64,000 bases of DNA, from NCBI GenBank assembly GCA_030062745.1, contig CP099848.1:4474685-4538684 (forward strand), read 5' to 3'. Under the pieces are notes generated by a model. That model was not told the origin of the DNA. It ran no database searches and saw only the letters and a program-made list of their open reading frames with translations. Of this stretch, positions 11,101-24,164 are shown one piece after another. The stretch comes from Capitulum mitella. Lineage: Eukaryota; Arthropoda; Thecostraca; Pollicipedomorpha; Pollicipedidae. Numbering within the stretch: position 1 is the stretch's first letter; each line of letters opens with the position of its first letter. The position numbers and the translations under genes were made by a program.

Positions 11101-13998
11101 TAAGTTATTTGATTTAAAAAAGAGGGCCGGGATCGTAAGATAACATTGTAAAAAATGGTTTCCTCCGTGCCAGCAGGCATTCCCTCCTTTTACCACAAAA
11201 TATTAAGAGCTTGGTTTGTGTAAAAAGCATTTTGCGTAAAAAGTGTTTGCGTACAAAGTATTTGCATCTTGTGCTTGCTAAACTCGAATACTCGCACGCG
11301 TTGGTGAGGCCAAATCTGTCGACCTCTCGCATGGTTCTGTAAGGATCTTTTCAAGTTATAAGTGGAGCTAGAAGCTGGAATAATGTGACGTAAAAAAACT
11401 AGAACGGTCGTATCTCAGTGCTGGGACGACTGCGTCAGCTCTGGCTGTAGCCGTCATGAACGTTCGCTGAATACATAACAGAAACTGCCCCACTTCCACT
11501 TGCCGTCCGATGGGCGCTATATTGCGAATGGAACAACCGATGCCTGCCGGCCAGCCGCGAAACTTTGTGAAAAGTTACGCTGTGTGGTAAACGTATACGA
11601 CCTAAAATGCAGATAGCTTGGATAAGATCAGTCAAGGTCAACCCAGGCCATATGTACGGCATGAAAGATTGATTTTTTTTCAGGATATTTTCAGCCCATT
11701 TGACAACGCTTTGTCTGGAGTCAGTCTGCAGGATGAACTTGCGTAGCCCCGAGCATAACTGGCTTGAGTCAGGTTGGTCGAGGGGAGCCGAGGCTAGATA
11801 TTGCAAATGCAGGACATCACTAGGCGGCGAACTGCAAATAATGTTGGCGTTGAGGCAATATTAGTGACAGGGTCATAAGGGTCAGGATGCCTGCCGGAAG
11901 GCGTGCTAAAGCTCGCATGTCACGCCTGAGGGTACGGTTTACGTTGGTGTCGGTGATCGGCAACGGGCACCGTGTTCGCCACTCACGCCTCCGGCGGCCC
12001 TTTCCTGTGACGATGCATGGCAGGGGAGGCCTTGTCGAAGTATGAGGAGATTGACCCGCCCCTGAGGCCATGGTGTTGGGCACTGGAGCACGTGCCAATA
12101 GATAGCAGGGTTGGCCACCATCGAAGCCTGCAGTTAATGCAGACAACATCTCCAGTTAGAGGTTGGCCCAGATACATGTGGAGCAAAACCTACCAGCCTG
12201 CCTAGATGCTTGCGGCGGGTGGTGAATGCATTACCTGCACGCGGCAAGGTGGCGCCGTTGACTCGTTATTCCATGATATCTTTCCACGCGCAACATGTTG
12301 CCGATGTCAGTGTGGCGGACCGGTGGCAGGCAGCTGGTCCGTTCGGGACGCGGCGGCTTCAGGTCGCTGCTGAACAACAAAACTTCGCCCCGCGAGCCGA
12401 ATCTGCGGCTGCAGCTGACCTGACGCTGAGGACGAAAGAGCGAGGGGGCCCAACTGGTGGCCGAGTCAAGCTAACTTACGCTGGTCTCTCCGTTATGTTT
12501 TTCTGTTGGGGTAGCCTGTATTTCTTGCATCGAATCGTCACAGCTATGTCTGGTTAGCTTAGCTACCTGACTAAGCGTGGTGGTAGAGGAGACGACCACT
12601 GGATGGCCGATCCCCACTCCCTGGAAATCATTGTCATCGCCGAACTCTGTTTTGTTTCATGCTTGGCATACCTTTTCTGACTTTTATCTTCATTTATATT
12701 TGTCGAATTTCGTTGCGCCACCGCTTTTGTTGCTGAAATGTATATTCGGTACGCTGGGATCGCTAAGCCCGCCCCCAAAAAGGTACCCACTTGCCCGCGC
12801 GCGACCGCATTGCCACCTATGAAATCTTTTACAAACTTAAACTTCTTAAGACTGCCGCGAAATAGGCATTCTTTCGACTTGTTTTACTAAGCTTGGGATA
12901 AAAGTAGGCTGACAATGAAATATTTTAAAATTGCGTGTTTCGGAGCCCATGTAGTTGTGCAGTTGGCCCGCTTAGTGTCGCGGGATATTTTCACATGTGG
13001 TTGAGTTTAGATGTTTGTGATTTGTGATTTAATGACGCAAATGATTAATGGTGTTTGCATGATATCCTTAGACCGCGCGTTGCTGGGCACATTTCTTGTC
13101 CTCACTCTTGATTTCTCCGGCATAAGTTCCAAACGACAAACGCCAGTCACAGATTCTCAGCAGCTCTAACTGGGCAACATACCCACCTTTTGACAAAAAC
13201 AAAATGCTTCACCAGGACATCATAGGCCAGGTCATACAGCATAGGCTGAATCATGGACGCCATTTCAGGTAACTTTCCCAAACCAGCCACTCGGCCTCGA
13301 AAGCCATAACTTACCGCAGATGAGGTTAGTGACACTCGTTTGGCATTTGTTCACAATGTCGATTCAGCCTTCTTTTTAGACAAATCTAGGTCTGAACGAC
13401 AAAAGTGATGCAGGTACAGAGAAAGAATGCGAACTTTTTAAGCTTCCTGCGGAATTTTGAACCTATGAGATGTAGCATTTCATAGGTCAAGCTGTTATCT
13501 AATTTGGCGTCGTGACCTTGGCTGACATCTAATCACGGTTTTCCAAAGGACGGTTCGTCGAAGCTCGACGAGTTTGTTTAATATGACTACATGTCGTCAG
13601 TTCCGACCACGCTTGTATTCTGTATATGCTTATAAAGCGATCGGCGAGTAACTGTCAAATTTATCGCATCGATTTGGCCTAAAGCGTACATCATCAGCAG
13701 CTTAGATGTCTGTAAATGGTGTGCATCTTATGTCTCAGGGTGACAGACTGTCGGTTGCCATTGGAATAATCAAAGGTCGTCCGCTGGTTCTTTAGATAGA
13801 TGGAGTTGCGGGAATGCCCCCCGCTAACTGGAAGGTGATGAAATACTCAGGACCGGGCTCAACAAAAGCTGGTAGAATTATGTCATTTCTGCGAAAATTA
13901 AAAGTGGTGCTAAAACTCAGATTATTGACCCAATATTCATTATTAGTTTGTATACGTTCCTTTCAGATCAACTCTTTGTGTCCCAGTGCACAAAACGA
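11101..13998. other. No recognisable gene
   Basis: About 2.9 kb in which I find no supported gene. A GC-rich stretch at 12240-12470 is open on the plus strand but has no recognisable domain. Confidence 0.4.
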
Positions 13999-14014
13999 TT
14001 GTTTTCGTTTCCTG

Positions 14015-14020
14015 TTTATT
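14015..14020 (-). terminator. Poly(A) signal of cuticle gene 1
   Basis: AATAAA on the minus strand, 54 bases downstream of the TAG stop of the cuticle gene. This distance suits a short 3' UTR. Confidence 0.65.
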
Positions 14021-14074
14021 GGTTTTCACTAAAACAACTGTATTCAGCAGCGATGGGGAGACGGGCGTCCCTGC

Positions 14075-15027
14075 CTAAACGACCTCGTGCTCATAGGCAT
14101 CGTCTTCAGCGTCTCCAGAACCCTCTGACGCCGTCTCCTCCACCTCGGTAGCCTCCTCTTCTACCTCCTCCACCTCAACAGCCTCTTCCTCTACCTCCTC
14201 GGTCTCCGCCGTCTCTTCAGCGGTACCCTCAGCTGCGCCATCATCGACAACCTCGTGCACCGCTTTCTCGGCGGCACTTTCTTCGGCGACCGCCAGGGGC
14301 GCCTCGGTCGCTGACTGCAGGGTGTAGGTACGGGCCCGGCCACCGCCGTATGGCCGAGTGCCGTACACAGCAGCCTGCTGGTACACCGGTCTGCGGTGGT
14401 ACACGGGCGCCGGCTGGTAAGAGGAGGCCTCCTTCTGGTGGGCGGGCGTCGGCTCATACTGGGCCTCGCCGTCGTACGTGACGTCGGCCTGGTAACCGGC
14501 GTCACCCACCACCGTGTACTTGACCCGCTGCACGCGGCCGTCCGGCAGCAGCACGTGGTACGAGCCGCTCGTCTCGTCGCCATCCCGGCTCTCCGTCTGG
14601 CCGAAATCGAGTCCAGCGTACTCGTCCGAGACGGCGTACTCGTACTGGTACTGGGCCGGCGCTGATGTCGGCTGGTACGAAGGGGGCGGAGCCGAGAAAA
14701 CTCCGACCACGCCCACCAGGAGCGAGATGATGGCGGTCTGTTGACAGAAAAACAAACACCTCTTTTGGTGATAGTCGAAAACTGCTCCGAAGCACGTGAC
14801 GAGGCGGTCGCCCATATTTTACTGACAAAAAGAGTGTTTGCTATGAAATAAAAACCGTGAAACTTTTCAAGCATCAAACTCAGCGGCCATCGCTGAGTTT
14901 TCAAACTCTTCATATCAAACTCTTCTGGCGATCGCACAAAGTGAACCTGTCTAGGAATATCTTCCTTTTACCAAAGCCATACTTAGGTCATTTTGTCCCC
15001 TGCACATTTCCTTACCGTGCAATGCAT
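14075..15027 (-). CDS. RR (chitin-binding type 4) cuticle protein, pro-resilin-like, copy 1
   Basis: This is a secreted structural protein of the chitinous cuticle. The CDS is two exons on the minus strand: 15016..15027 (ATGCATTGCACG, then donor GTAAG) and 14075..14737 (acceptor CTGTCAACAG). The junction is in phase 0 and gives 224 residues. A four-codon first exon that interrupts the signal peptide is typical of arthropod cuticle genes. Residues 1-20 (MHCTTAIISLLVGVVGVFSA) form the signal peptide. The Rebers-Riddiford domain covers about residues 34-97, with YQYEYAVSDEY, GQTESRDGDETSGSY and LLPDGRVQRVKYTVVGD then AGYQADV. This places it in the pro-resilin-like RR group known in crustaceans. 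A Tyr/Pro linker with PVYHRRPVYQQ follows, then a Glu-rich acidic tail of about 75 residues, which is unusual for the family. The near-twin gene lies at 23239..24101. Confidence 0.9.
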
Positions 15028-15057
15028 GACTGGTGTACCTGGAGCTGTTCGGTGAAA

Positions 15058-15090
15058 TGATGCTGAGGCATCGTCCGCTCCGTTTTTATA
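15058..15090 (-). promoter_or_regulatory. TATA box and initiator of cuticle gene 1
   Basis: On the minus strand TATAAAAA occupies 15090 to 15083, and an initiator-like TCATT has its A at 15058, 32 bases downstream of the first T. The predicted 5' UTR is about 31 nt. The layout is the same as at the second cuticle gene, which supports both calls. Confidence 0.7.
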
Positions 15091-15355
15091 GGTCCGTTCG
15101 CACAAGACTGACCCAGTAACATTGGCACGGTCTGGCCCAGTGATCGAGGCATCTTTAGTCCGCCAATGAGCCAGCATTTATAGCTTGTGGGTTGTCCGCT
15201 GCAACAGTCTGATCTTCAGTGGATTGTGATTAAAGCTACATGGGTAGCACAGTGATGAAAGTTAGATGTCTCGTGAGAATTATGTCAACCACGTCGTCCT
15301 CCGTTTGCCTTCAGATTTGTCAGCTTCAGATTGAAGATCAGCTACGTTTTCGTTT

Positions 15356-16212
15356 TTAACCCTATTCCCGGCAGGGGGCTGAATCCGCCCCCCTCGGATT
15401 TTTTGCTTGCCAATTCCAGGCTTTTTAACGCAGCTTTACGAAACGTGGTGACTTTTCTTAGCTATTCTTTCTACGCGCTGTGACAAAATTTCAAAATTCT
15501 ACTTTGCTCAGGAGCGGAGCCAGGCAACGTTTTTGGGAGGCACCTCGGGCCATTTTTGGCCATGTTGAGGGTAAAAGTAAAATGGCTGCCAAAAACAGAG
15601 TTCTAAAGCTAGAACTTAAAACTTTATATGGATGTATCGTCATTTAAGGTCAAAGGTCACAAGTTGATCTGAAGAACGTGTGACCATGACAGTTTCCCGT
15701 TTTTCATGTCCCTGGCACCACCTGTGCTAACGTTATACAAACATTGTAATGCAATTTATACTTCTTTAGCATAGCATGACCAGCAGAAGCCAAAAAAATG
15801 TTTTTACCTTTTTTGATCATTCAGTTGTTAGAAAACTAATCCTTCTATTTTTGAAACCCTGTGAACGCCCATGAATTTTCTCAAAATTTCAGATTTGTGC
15901 ACCCATGGTAAAACCCCTGTCCATAATCTCTCGATTCATGCCAGTTTCATTGAAATCGGTCGGTAAACAACGGAGTTATAAGAAGTCCAAAAGTGCCAAT
16001 AATTTTGACATTTTTGCCCCCCTGTATCCCTAAATTTCAAAATTTTGAGAATTTCTTTTTATAAAAATGTGATTCACGTCACGGCAAGTCGATTGCCGTT
16101 TGTTGCGATGAAATCGGACGAGTAGTTCTCGAGATCTCGGGGGGGGGGGGCCGAATCCGCCACCCCTGCCGGGAATCGACCATACCGTGTAGCCCTCCGG
16201 GAATAGGGTTAA
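15356..16212 (-). mobile_element. Family A copy 2: short TTAA-flanked element
   Basis: TTAA at 15356-15359 is followed by CCCTATTCCCGGCAGGGGG, and the far end reads CCGGGAATAGGG then TTAA at 16209-16212. Termini and subterminal G/C-runs match the copy at 4321, in inverted orientation, but this copy is only about 857 bp and so carries an internal deletion. Both ends look intact. It sits upstream of cuticle gene 1. Confidence 0.85.
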
Positions 16213-17136
16213 ATGCCGTTTTGCATACGAATTTTCCTCGATGCATGCCAGGACATAAAAACAATACAAATCACGCTGAGAGCAAAACGATTTTCGCAGA
16301 AGATATTCAACCATAGGCACTGATAATGACTGAGAAGGAAACAAGACAGATGCGATGCAGCTGGTTGCAAACATGAGCGTTAACTGCAATATTTATCATG
16401 TGCTCACCTGGTATATTGATGAAAGTTGCAGCTTTCATCACTATCGGATCATGCCGGACTTTGTAGGAATATTCCTTCAATATCAACTATACGTGGGTTC
16501 GCAAGAAATGAACAATAAATCATTTTTCCCATTTCATTCAACATTAAGTTTTAGCCGACTGGCATTACCTTCGTCACCGCTCGCGTGAAGGCCTACTTCG
16601 TTCTCCAGAAAGTATAAAAAGACAATCTGCATCCTTCTTTCAATCAACTTGGGGTAATTTGGGGTCTGGTGTGGCTGGCAGCAGAATTACACAGTGTCAT
16701 TGAGTAAGACTGGCCTGAGATCACCGACCCATATTGCATACACGCACGTTTCGGCCTTCAGCAGATGTAAAAGATTGAATACCTCAGAGCAGAAAGTTTC
16801 AAGACGTACTGAACGAGTGAAGCAAGAGAATGCAATCGTACGGTCGACGAAGACCAGAGATCTGAATATTGGTTTGTTTACTTGAATGAAATTCTCATGT
16901 AACAACAATGTTGCAGACAATCTATCTTTAATAATCAATCAGCAATCTCGGTATGCAGAAAAATGTTGCGGGCCAACCAAGTACATGAGGCTATGTTTTG
17001 AGCTGAGTATTTGAAATTAATAAAAATGCGCTTATGTGACAGCGCCAGTGATATCGATTAGCTTTTAACACAAATTATTTAAGAAATACCCTACCGCAAG
17101 TCACGATAGGAAACTTGGCATTGCACATTTTTCACT
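16213..17136. other. No recognisable gene
   Basis: Nothing supported. A TATAAAAAG near 16612 on the plus strand has no reading frame or paired initiator that would make it a promoter. Confidence 0.4.
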
Positions 17137-17431
17137 TTAAGTCGGCACCGCCTAGGGGGTGCCAAATAGGGCGCCCATCGGTTTCAAGCAAATAACTTCC
17201 GAACCGTTGCAGCCAGCCCAACTAAACTTTCAGTATCTGTGCACCAATCGTTTTTTTTTTATATTCTGAGATCAAAATCAGTTCCATGCTAGGTTAGGTC
17301 ATGGAGATATGACGTCATAAGTGGTCCCTTGCATGCATGTTTTTGCCTCTTCGGGCGGTGACGCGAACATGCGTCGTTGTCTACAATGGAGGAGGATATA
17401 ATGCAAGGATTATTTGGATTTGCAAAGGTTA
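17137..17431 (+). mobile_element. Family B fragment, left end, interrupted by insertion
   Basis: It starts with TTAAGTCGGCACCGCCT and follows the left 290 bp of the 33392 element: AAATAGGGC, then the ATAACTTC(C/T)GAACCGTT motif, then GCATGCATGTTT with CTCTTCGGGCG. Homology stops at about 17431 and appears to resume at about 20716, so about 3.3 kb has been inserted into this copy. Confidence 0.65.
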
Positions 17432-17436
17432 CAGTG

Positions 17437-18120
17437 GCTTAACCCGGCACCGGCTGCGGTGTTTTTGTACTCGCGACCGCCTGGGGGAATGTCAAAAAAG
17501 GTACCCGACTGCTATCTCAGGATCTAACCATCGGATCTAAGCCGGTCTACCAACAATCGATAGCCCCGAATCTTGCGATTCGGAAAACACTATGTTAACC
17601 CTGCTAACGCGACTGTGACGTCACAGGTCACCTAAAACGCGTTACACGACGCCGGAAAAACTGACACCGCTTTTTACATCGTATCATAGGCAACACTGGT
17701 CTTAGAGCCTTTAACTGGCTGTCAAGCGAAAAGTCACAATCTTCTAAATCAGAGGCATGTCACAATGTCAAAAAATATTAGATCAAGGTCAACCTAGGTC
17801 AGGCGTAATACTAGTATCACTTTACGTGCCGAAAAATGATCCTTACTCGCAGCCGTTTCGATCCACGTGACATTTGACACATTGACAAAAAGGGCGCGAG
17901 CGAAGTCCTATGATGATCAGTTCTGCATTACCTGCTTTTATTCCATTCAAAGTCGGTCTAGGTCAGGTCAGATTAGACTGTATTACTCTTCCTGACAAAG
18001 ACCGATAATTACTGTTTGGGATTCTTAGCTTCATCAAGTACAGAACTCAGTTGTCATCTCATGATAATTGAATTTGCTCTACCTGCTCTTTGCCAGGTCA
18101 AGGTCAAATCAGGTCAAGAG
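17437..18120 (-). mobile_element. Family B copy in inverted orientation, truncated
   Basis: TTAACCCGGCACCGGCTG opens a copy running opposite to its host fragment. It matches the left part of the 44588..45866 element as written on the plus strand: TGACGTCACAGGTC, GTAATACTAGTATCACTTTA and TCAAGGTCAAATCAGGTCA. Similarity fades near 18120. Confidence 0.65.
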
Positions 18121-19276
18121 AGCTTTTGCAGCGTAGATGCAGCCGTGAGGAAAACCTCTTGTGCAGGAGTTCGATGTTTTTAGACAGTGGTCTTCAAGGT
18201 CAGATGATGTCAAAAGGGTCAAAGTTGGCGCGGCTCACCAGACTTTTGCTGGTACCTCGAAACTCGTCCCTCACAGTGCCAAGGTGAATAGAGCCATCTT
18301 TTGTAGGTGATACAGAACTGCAGTAGATGGTATATAATTTGAAATTCCTGGTTTAATACTTATGCTTACATTAGTGCTTCAGCATATCTTATGCCACATA
18401 GCTATATTTTCATTGTCATAGATCTTGTTTTTTGCATCTTGGGGTAAACTTTGGCGCCGAATTCTAACTTGGCACCCAAAAATATCTCACGATTCCCATT
18501 TTTGCCACCAAGGCCACCCAAGGTCATCTAAGGTCAACCCAGACCACTGACCTAAAGAGATCACGAAAAAAAACGAAAATCGCGAAAATGTGTTCCACTG
18601 TGCCAAGTACAATTATCATGTATAGTTTTACCACTTGAGTATTGAGCACTGGTAAGTAAAAACTTCACTGCGTTCTCCGGCTTTATCAGAACAGTATGGG
18701 GAAACGGAACGTTAAACCAAAGGCAGAACCCATCTGATCAATTTTCTGACACCTTTTCACACCAACATGTACCATACACAGGTAATTTTGGGCGCTAAAT
18801 TCGAAATCAGCGTCAAAAAGTACTCTAGAAACCAAGTTGTTGCAGAAGCGGGTGTGCCAAGGTCAATAAAGTTCATATCAGGTCATTGGCCTTAGATGAC
18901 ATAGAAGAGATCAAAACCATCGGAATATATGTTAAATGGTCCCTGACATGGTTCTGTGCTTTTTTAGTCTTGAATTAGGCATTGGGCAACAAATTGGTGG
19001 CGTTTCGTTGTTTGGCCTCTACAGAAAACAGGTACGCGTGAGCACATTTTTGATCATTTCTCCGTGACCTAACCCGATGTAGACCTGGAACTTGGTACAC
19101 CGGTAGAAAATTAAATGGCCGTCTACGTATTTTCCGATTTGTTGGCGGAGATTATAAGGTGAAAGTTCCATGCTCGGAAATAATTTCTGATCTTTCACCT
19201 TGATCTGACATCGCGTCTTTGCCTCAGATCAACCAAATTATTTTATATTTTTTCCAGTGGGTTGTCTGTGCACCCT
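18121..19276. other. Repeat-like DNA rich in AGGTCA hexamers, no gene
   Basis: No gene is recognised. Repeated AGGTCA, AAGGTCA and TGACCT words suggest old transposon interior, but I cannot assign termini. Confidence 0.4.
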
Positions 19277-20450
19277 GTAACCCTGTTCCCGGCAGGGGAG
19301 CTGAATCCGTCCTCCTCGGGTTTCTGCTTGTCAATTCCAGGGTTTTTGACGCATCTTCAAGAAACTTGATGACTGTTCCTAGCTATTCTTGTTACGTACT
19401 ATGACAAAATTTCGTAATTCAATTTTGCTCAGGGGCAGAACCAGGCAACGTTTTTGGGAGGCACCTCAGGCCATTTTTGGTCATGCTGAGGGTAAAGGGA
19501 AAATGACTGCCAAAAACAGTGTTTTTGAGCTAGAACTCAAAACTTTATAGCGATGTATAGGTAAATAGTTCGGCAGCATACAAACACAATTTTCTTCGTC
19601 TGAAACCACTTCAAAAGGTCAGGTCACGGTCAAAAGTCAAAATTTGGTTTCATAGTAAAAAAAACTGACGCTACTTTTTTCAAATGACAAACCCGGAATA
19701 TGTATGACGTATAAGGCTGACGTATAAGACCCTACCTGTGCCAAGCTTCAGCTTGAAATCAGGTAGGGTCACGGAGCTATGACCTAAAATGCCAGTCAGC
19801 AAACCCTATATCACAACAGTCGTGAAATGGAATTTCAGAAACAGAGTAAATTTAAATGATTGGAAATGTTTTCAGATGATATCAATTGCTCACGAAATCA
19901 TTTCAAGTGACTCTGAAATTACTGGAGGGCAGTTAGGGTCAAAGGTCGTAAGATGATCTGAAGAACATGTGACCATGACAGTTCTCCATTTTCATGTCCC
20001 TTGCACCGCCTATGCTAACATTATACAAATAGTGCAATATGATTTGTACTTTTTCAGCATAACTCGACTAGAAGAAGCCAAAAAAGTGCTCTTAACGTTT
20101 TTGTTAATTGAATTTTTAAAAACATAATCCTCCTATTTTCAAAACCCTGTGAGCGCCTATGAATTTTCCTAAAATTTCCAATGTGTGGACCAACGGAAAA
20201 ATTTCCATCCGTAATCTCTCGATTCATGCCAATTTCATCAAAATCAGCTCATAAACAAAGGAGTCGTGAAAAGTCCGAAAATGTCCCCCATTTTAAGTTT
20301 TTTGCCCCTCCGTATCCTACCCTTCCAAAATTAAAAAAAATTGTCTTCATAAAAATGTAGTTAACGTCAAGGCAAATCCATTGCCTTTTGTTGCGATGAA
20401 ATCTGATGCGTAGTTGTCGAGATTTCGGGGCCGCCCCCTTACCGGGAATC
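19277..20450 (-). mobile_element. Family A copy 3, decayed ends
   Basis: The start GTAACCCTGTTCCCGGCAGG is a mutated TTAA plus family A terminus. The interior follows copies 1 and 2 (GCAACGTTTTTGGGAGGCAC, and TGTTGCGATGAAATC near the far end). The far end stops at ACCGGGAATCG without a TTAA. Confidence 0.75.
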
Positions 20451-20715
20451 GTTTGTTGTTTGTTTTCAAAACCATATTCGTGGTAACAATTTAAATTTTA
20501 CCCTAAAAATGGGCATTCCTAAGAACCTTGCATTGATTTTGGCCCACTCTTACTTCATGCTCCTGAAAGAAATTGACATTTTTTTTTCTTTAATTAAAAG
20601 ATCCGCTACTCAGTTTTGCACAGCTGTGCCAAATTTTGTGGCAGCACCGCGCCGTTTGGAACCTATTCCAGAAACACCCCAGGGGGTCAAACTGATCCAC
20701 ACCCGGGCGCATGTT

Positions 20716-21660
20716 ACAGGATATAGAACCGTGTTACGTCAACATTAGAGGTCATGCTGGGTCATATGATGACAATTGAACATGATATCCATTGTGGATG
20801 ACAGAAATGGCTGCCGCTGACCTTCCCCATTGTTCAAGCTAGACATGCAAATCCGTATGAGCCTTTTAAGAATCATGCCCTGTCACGTTATTGATAGACG
20901 CCAAAACGAAATGAAGTACAACATTGTCTGTGGGAGATCGGTCAGTAGCTGCTGAAAGCAATTATTGTTCTTAGGTGAAGAAGAAAATGACTATCTGTCA
21001 TGACCACGCTTGACCTTGACCCGATAAGGCACAGACAGCGCAGATCTGATTATCACAGAATGTCATTTCAGTTCTGTACTTGACGCAGTTAAGAATCCTA
21101 GCGACGAATCATCGCTCTTTGGCAGGAAGAGAAATGCAACCTTATCTGGCCTGACTTAGCCTGACTTTGGCTGGATGAAAATCAGGTAATGCAAAACTAA
21201 TCATCAGAAGATTTCTTCACTTCCGTCCTTTTTGCCACGTATATCAAAACGACTGCAAGCAAGTACCGATCTTTGGCAGGCAACGTAAGACTAATATTTT
21301 AAATGCCCAAGGTTGACCTTGACCCGACATTTTTTAACATTAGGGCACGCTTCTGATGCAAAAGATCGTAAACGTTCGTTTAATAACCAGTTGAAGGCTC
21401 CAAGACTAGTATTTCTGATGATATGATGTACAAACCGGTGTCAGTTTTTCCCATATCGTGTTGTGTTTTGTGTAACCTATGACATCATTAGTCAAGTGAC
21501 CAGGGTTAACAATGTTTTCTGAATTTCCAGACTCAGGGCTATCAGTTGGTGGCAAACCGGTTCAGATCCGACGGTTTGATCCTGAGACAGCAGGTGTGCC
21601 CTGTGGGCAAACCCCAGACAGTCGAGGGTAGGAAAGCACGCCAGGTGGCGCCGGGCTGTT
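20716..21660 (+). mobile_element. Family B right part, probably the other half of 17137..17431
   Basis: TTACAGGATATAGAACC resumes the family B sequence at the point where the fragment at 17137..17431 breaks. It continues through TGATGATATGATGTACAAAC and GGTGTCAGTTTTTC to CCAGGTGGCGCCGGGC, the decayed right terminus. Together the two parts make one nested element of about 1.2 kb. Confidence 0.6.
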
Positions 21661-23175
21661 CAACAACATCGTTCTCTTGGAAGGTCTCTGGAAATTTCCC
21701 ATTGCATGGACTAGGTTTTAAACCATTATGTCCGAATTTTTCATCTCCAGAGACAAAAGAATCTCATACAGGAGATTAAGTAAAAAAATGATACAGTGAC
21801 AGTATCCTGAGAGGAAACTGAATATTGGGCATATATTGATTCAAATGGCTGTTATATCGTTCTGTGGGCCAAATGTCACTGTTCTACTTCTTCGAGCTGC
21901 GAACCGATGTTTGAACAACACGCTGACTTTGTGCGGCAGCCTCTGATCAGACTGGCTGGCGTAATAATAAAAGAAAATCTGATAAAAATTAATTATACTT
22001 TAACATAAGAGCACATCAGTTGCAAAAATTTCGCTGATGCGAGTCACGTGACCTCGCATGAACCATGGAACCATGGAGAACTTGTACGGGACGGCTGCTG
22101 CATTCCATACATGTTCTTACTAGCAGAAAATAAGGTATTGTTTGACGCGGTAAGTTCCGGTATTCTTCTCGTTTTGACAATGCCGCAACCTTTTTTACCT
22201 GTCTTGGATGAACGTAAAAGTGGAAAGTTACCTGCCATGACCTAGCTTTTGTAGATTTCAATATCCTGTAACCACAGATGTTGAGAAGTTTCGAGTTTCT
22301 TACTAATGTCCCTGCCGTTTCCCGTACCTGGAGGTCGCATCATGAATAATATAAACCTTGACAAAGTAATTTTTTAATGAAGCATCTTCATATGTGTAGC
22401 CAAATCACAGTCAAGGTCATGAAAGACGAAATTGATGAAGATGCACCATCCTGTCTTTTCTCAAGATCTACTCAAGCGATCTCAATAAAATGTTGTAGAG
22501 ACTTGTTCTGATGACGTTTTTTGATATCGGATGAAATCAAGGGACTTAACCTAAGGTCACTTTCACTTAGGAGTATATAGTAGTTTATCCTGTGTAGTAA
22601 CGAATCACCAGATTATGTTATGCTCCATGAAAGAAACACGCTTTTCAAGTCTTGACTAAAGTTGTCCTCCGCCGATGTCACTGAGATGAAATGTGCAGTG
22701 TGTATGCTCATCATACCGACCAAGACATGCATTCTACGAGAGGGTGCGATGGGATAAACAGAGATGTGGGAAATGGCGAAGTGTTTACATTACTTTTACA
22801 GTTTACAGTCAGAGACATATTAAATTAGATTTACATTAACCTTCTTCCTTAAAGGGAGGATGCAGATTCCCCCCTCCCTTGAGGTCAGCACCCCATCGGG
22901 TGAGGCCAACTACCATACGGTCATGTCGCACCCATAGCGGCAAGTTTAACTTTCGCTACAAAATTAGCCGTTGCCTGGCATTGTTCGACCAGGTGAAGGC
23001 GGTGTTTTCATGCAACAAGCTCTGCTTAGCACGAGCTCCGATCAAGATCATCACGCTCATTACCAATTCGAATCAAGTTAATAAAACAATTGACGCATGA
23101 TCAAGAAAACGCTATCGCATATTGCTTTGAGATCACCTCTTTGTGGACAGTACATAATACAATCACCTTGGTTTC
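21661..23175. other. No recognisable gene
   Basis: Nothing supported. Short frames on both strands lack family resemblance. Confidence 0.4.
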
Positions 23176-23179
23176 TCTT

Positions 23180-23189
23180 TTATTTATTT
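23180..23189 (-). terminator. Poly(A) signals of cuticle gene 2
   Basis: Two overlapping AATAAA signals on the minus strand, about 50 bases beyond the stop codon of the second cuticle gene. Confidence 0.65.
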
Positions 23190-23238
23190 TTACGAAAACA
23201 ACGATATTCAGCTGTGCTGGGGCGACGGCCGCACCCGT

Positions 23239-24101
23239 CTAAGCGGCCTCGTGCTGATAGACATCGTCTCCAGCATCATCAGCAGCCTCTTCTTCAACTT
23301 CCTCCGCCTCAGCAGTCTCCTCTTCTACCTCCTCCGTCTCCGCCACATCCTCAGCGGTGTCCTCTGCGGCGCTTTCCTCGGCGGCCGCCAGGGGCGCCTC
23401 GGTCGCTGACTGCAGGGTGTAGGTACGGGCCCGGCCACCGCCGTATGGCCGAGTGCCGTACACAGCAGCCTGCTGGTACACCGGTCTGCGGTGGTACACG
23501 GGCGCCGGCTGGTAAGAGGAGGCCTCCTTCTGGTGGGCGGGCGTCGGTTCATACTGGGCCTCGCCGTCGTACGTGACGTCGGCCTGGTAACCGGTGTCAC
23601 CCACCACCGTGTACTTGACCCGCTGCACGCGGCCGTCCGGCAGCAGCACGTGGTATGAGCCGCTCGTCTCGTCGCCATCCCGGCTCTCCGTCTGGCCGAA
23701 ATCGAGCCCGGCGTACTCGTCCGAGACGGCGTACTCGTACTGGTACTGGGCCGGCGCTGATGTCGGCTGGTACGAAGGGGGCGGAGCCGAGAAAACTCCG
23801 ACCACGCCCACCAGGAGCGAGATGACGGCGATCTGTCGGCAGAGAAAAACAGGCGAATTTTTTGGTGATGACTAAAAACGGCTCCAAAAGACGTGACGTA
23901 ATGAGAACAGTTGTACATATTTCAATGTCAAAAAGCAATGTTTGTTGTGCATAAAAACCGTGAAAAATTTTAAACGTCAATCTCAGCCTCTTCTGGCGGT
24001 CACAAAAGTCGAAGCTGTCTAGGATTATATTCCTTTCATCGGAATCACAGTTGATTCATTTCATCCCTCTGCACATCGTATTTCCTTACCGTGCAATGCA
24101 T
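23239..24101 (-). CDS. RR (chitin-binding type 4) cuticle protein, pro-resilin-like, copy 2
   Basis: This is a secreted cuticle protein and the twin of the gene at 14075..15027. The exons are 24090..24101 (ATGCATTGCACG, donor GTAAG) and 23239..23832 (acceptor CTGCCGACAG). They join in phase 0 and give 201 residues. The signal peptide reads MHCTIAVISLLVGVVGVFSA. The RR domain is the same as in copy 1 except that GDAGY becomes GDTGY. The Tyr/Pro linker is identical. The Glu-rich tail is 23 residues shorter and ends in DDVYQHEAA. From the end of the signal peptide to the start of the tail the two genes are almost identical even at silent positions, while introns and tails differ clearly. That suggests recent duplication with gene conversion, or strong constraint. 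No ATG begins the long exon in frame, which supports the split start. Confidence 0.9.
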
Positions 24102-24129
24102 GACTGGTGAACCAGGAGCTGTTCGGTGA

Positions 24130-24164
24130 ACTGATGCTGATGCATCGTTCGCCCCGTTTTTATA
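24130..24164 (-). promoter_or_regulatory. TATA box and TCAGT initiator of cuticle gene 2
   Basis: On the minus strand TATAAAAA runs from 24164 to 24157 and the arthropod initiator TCAGT has its A at 24132, giving canonical TATA-to-start spacing. The predicted 5' UTR is about 31 nt before the ATG at 24101. Further upstream, AACATTGGCACGGTCT is nearly identical in both cuticle genes on the plus strand and may be a shared regulatory element. Confidence 0.75.
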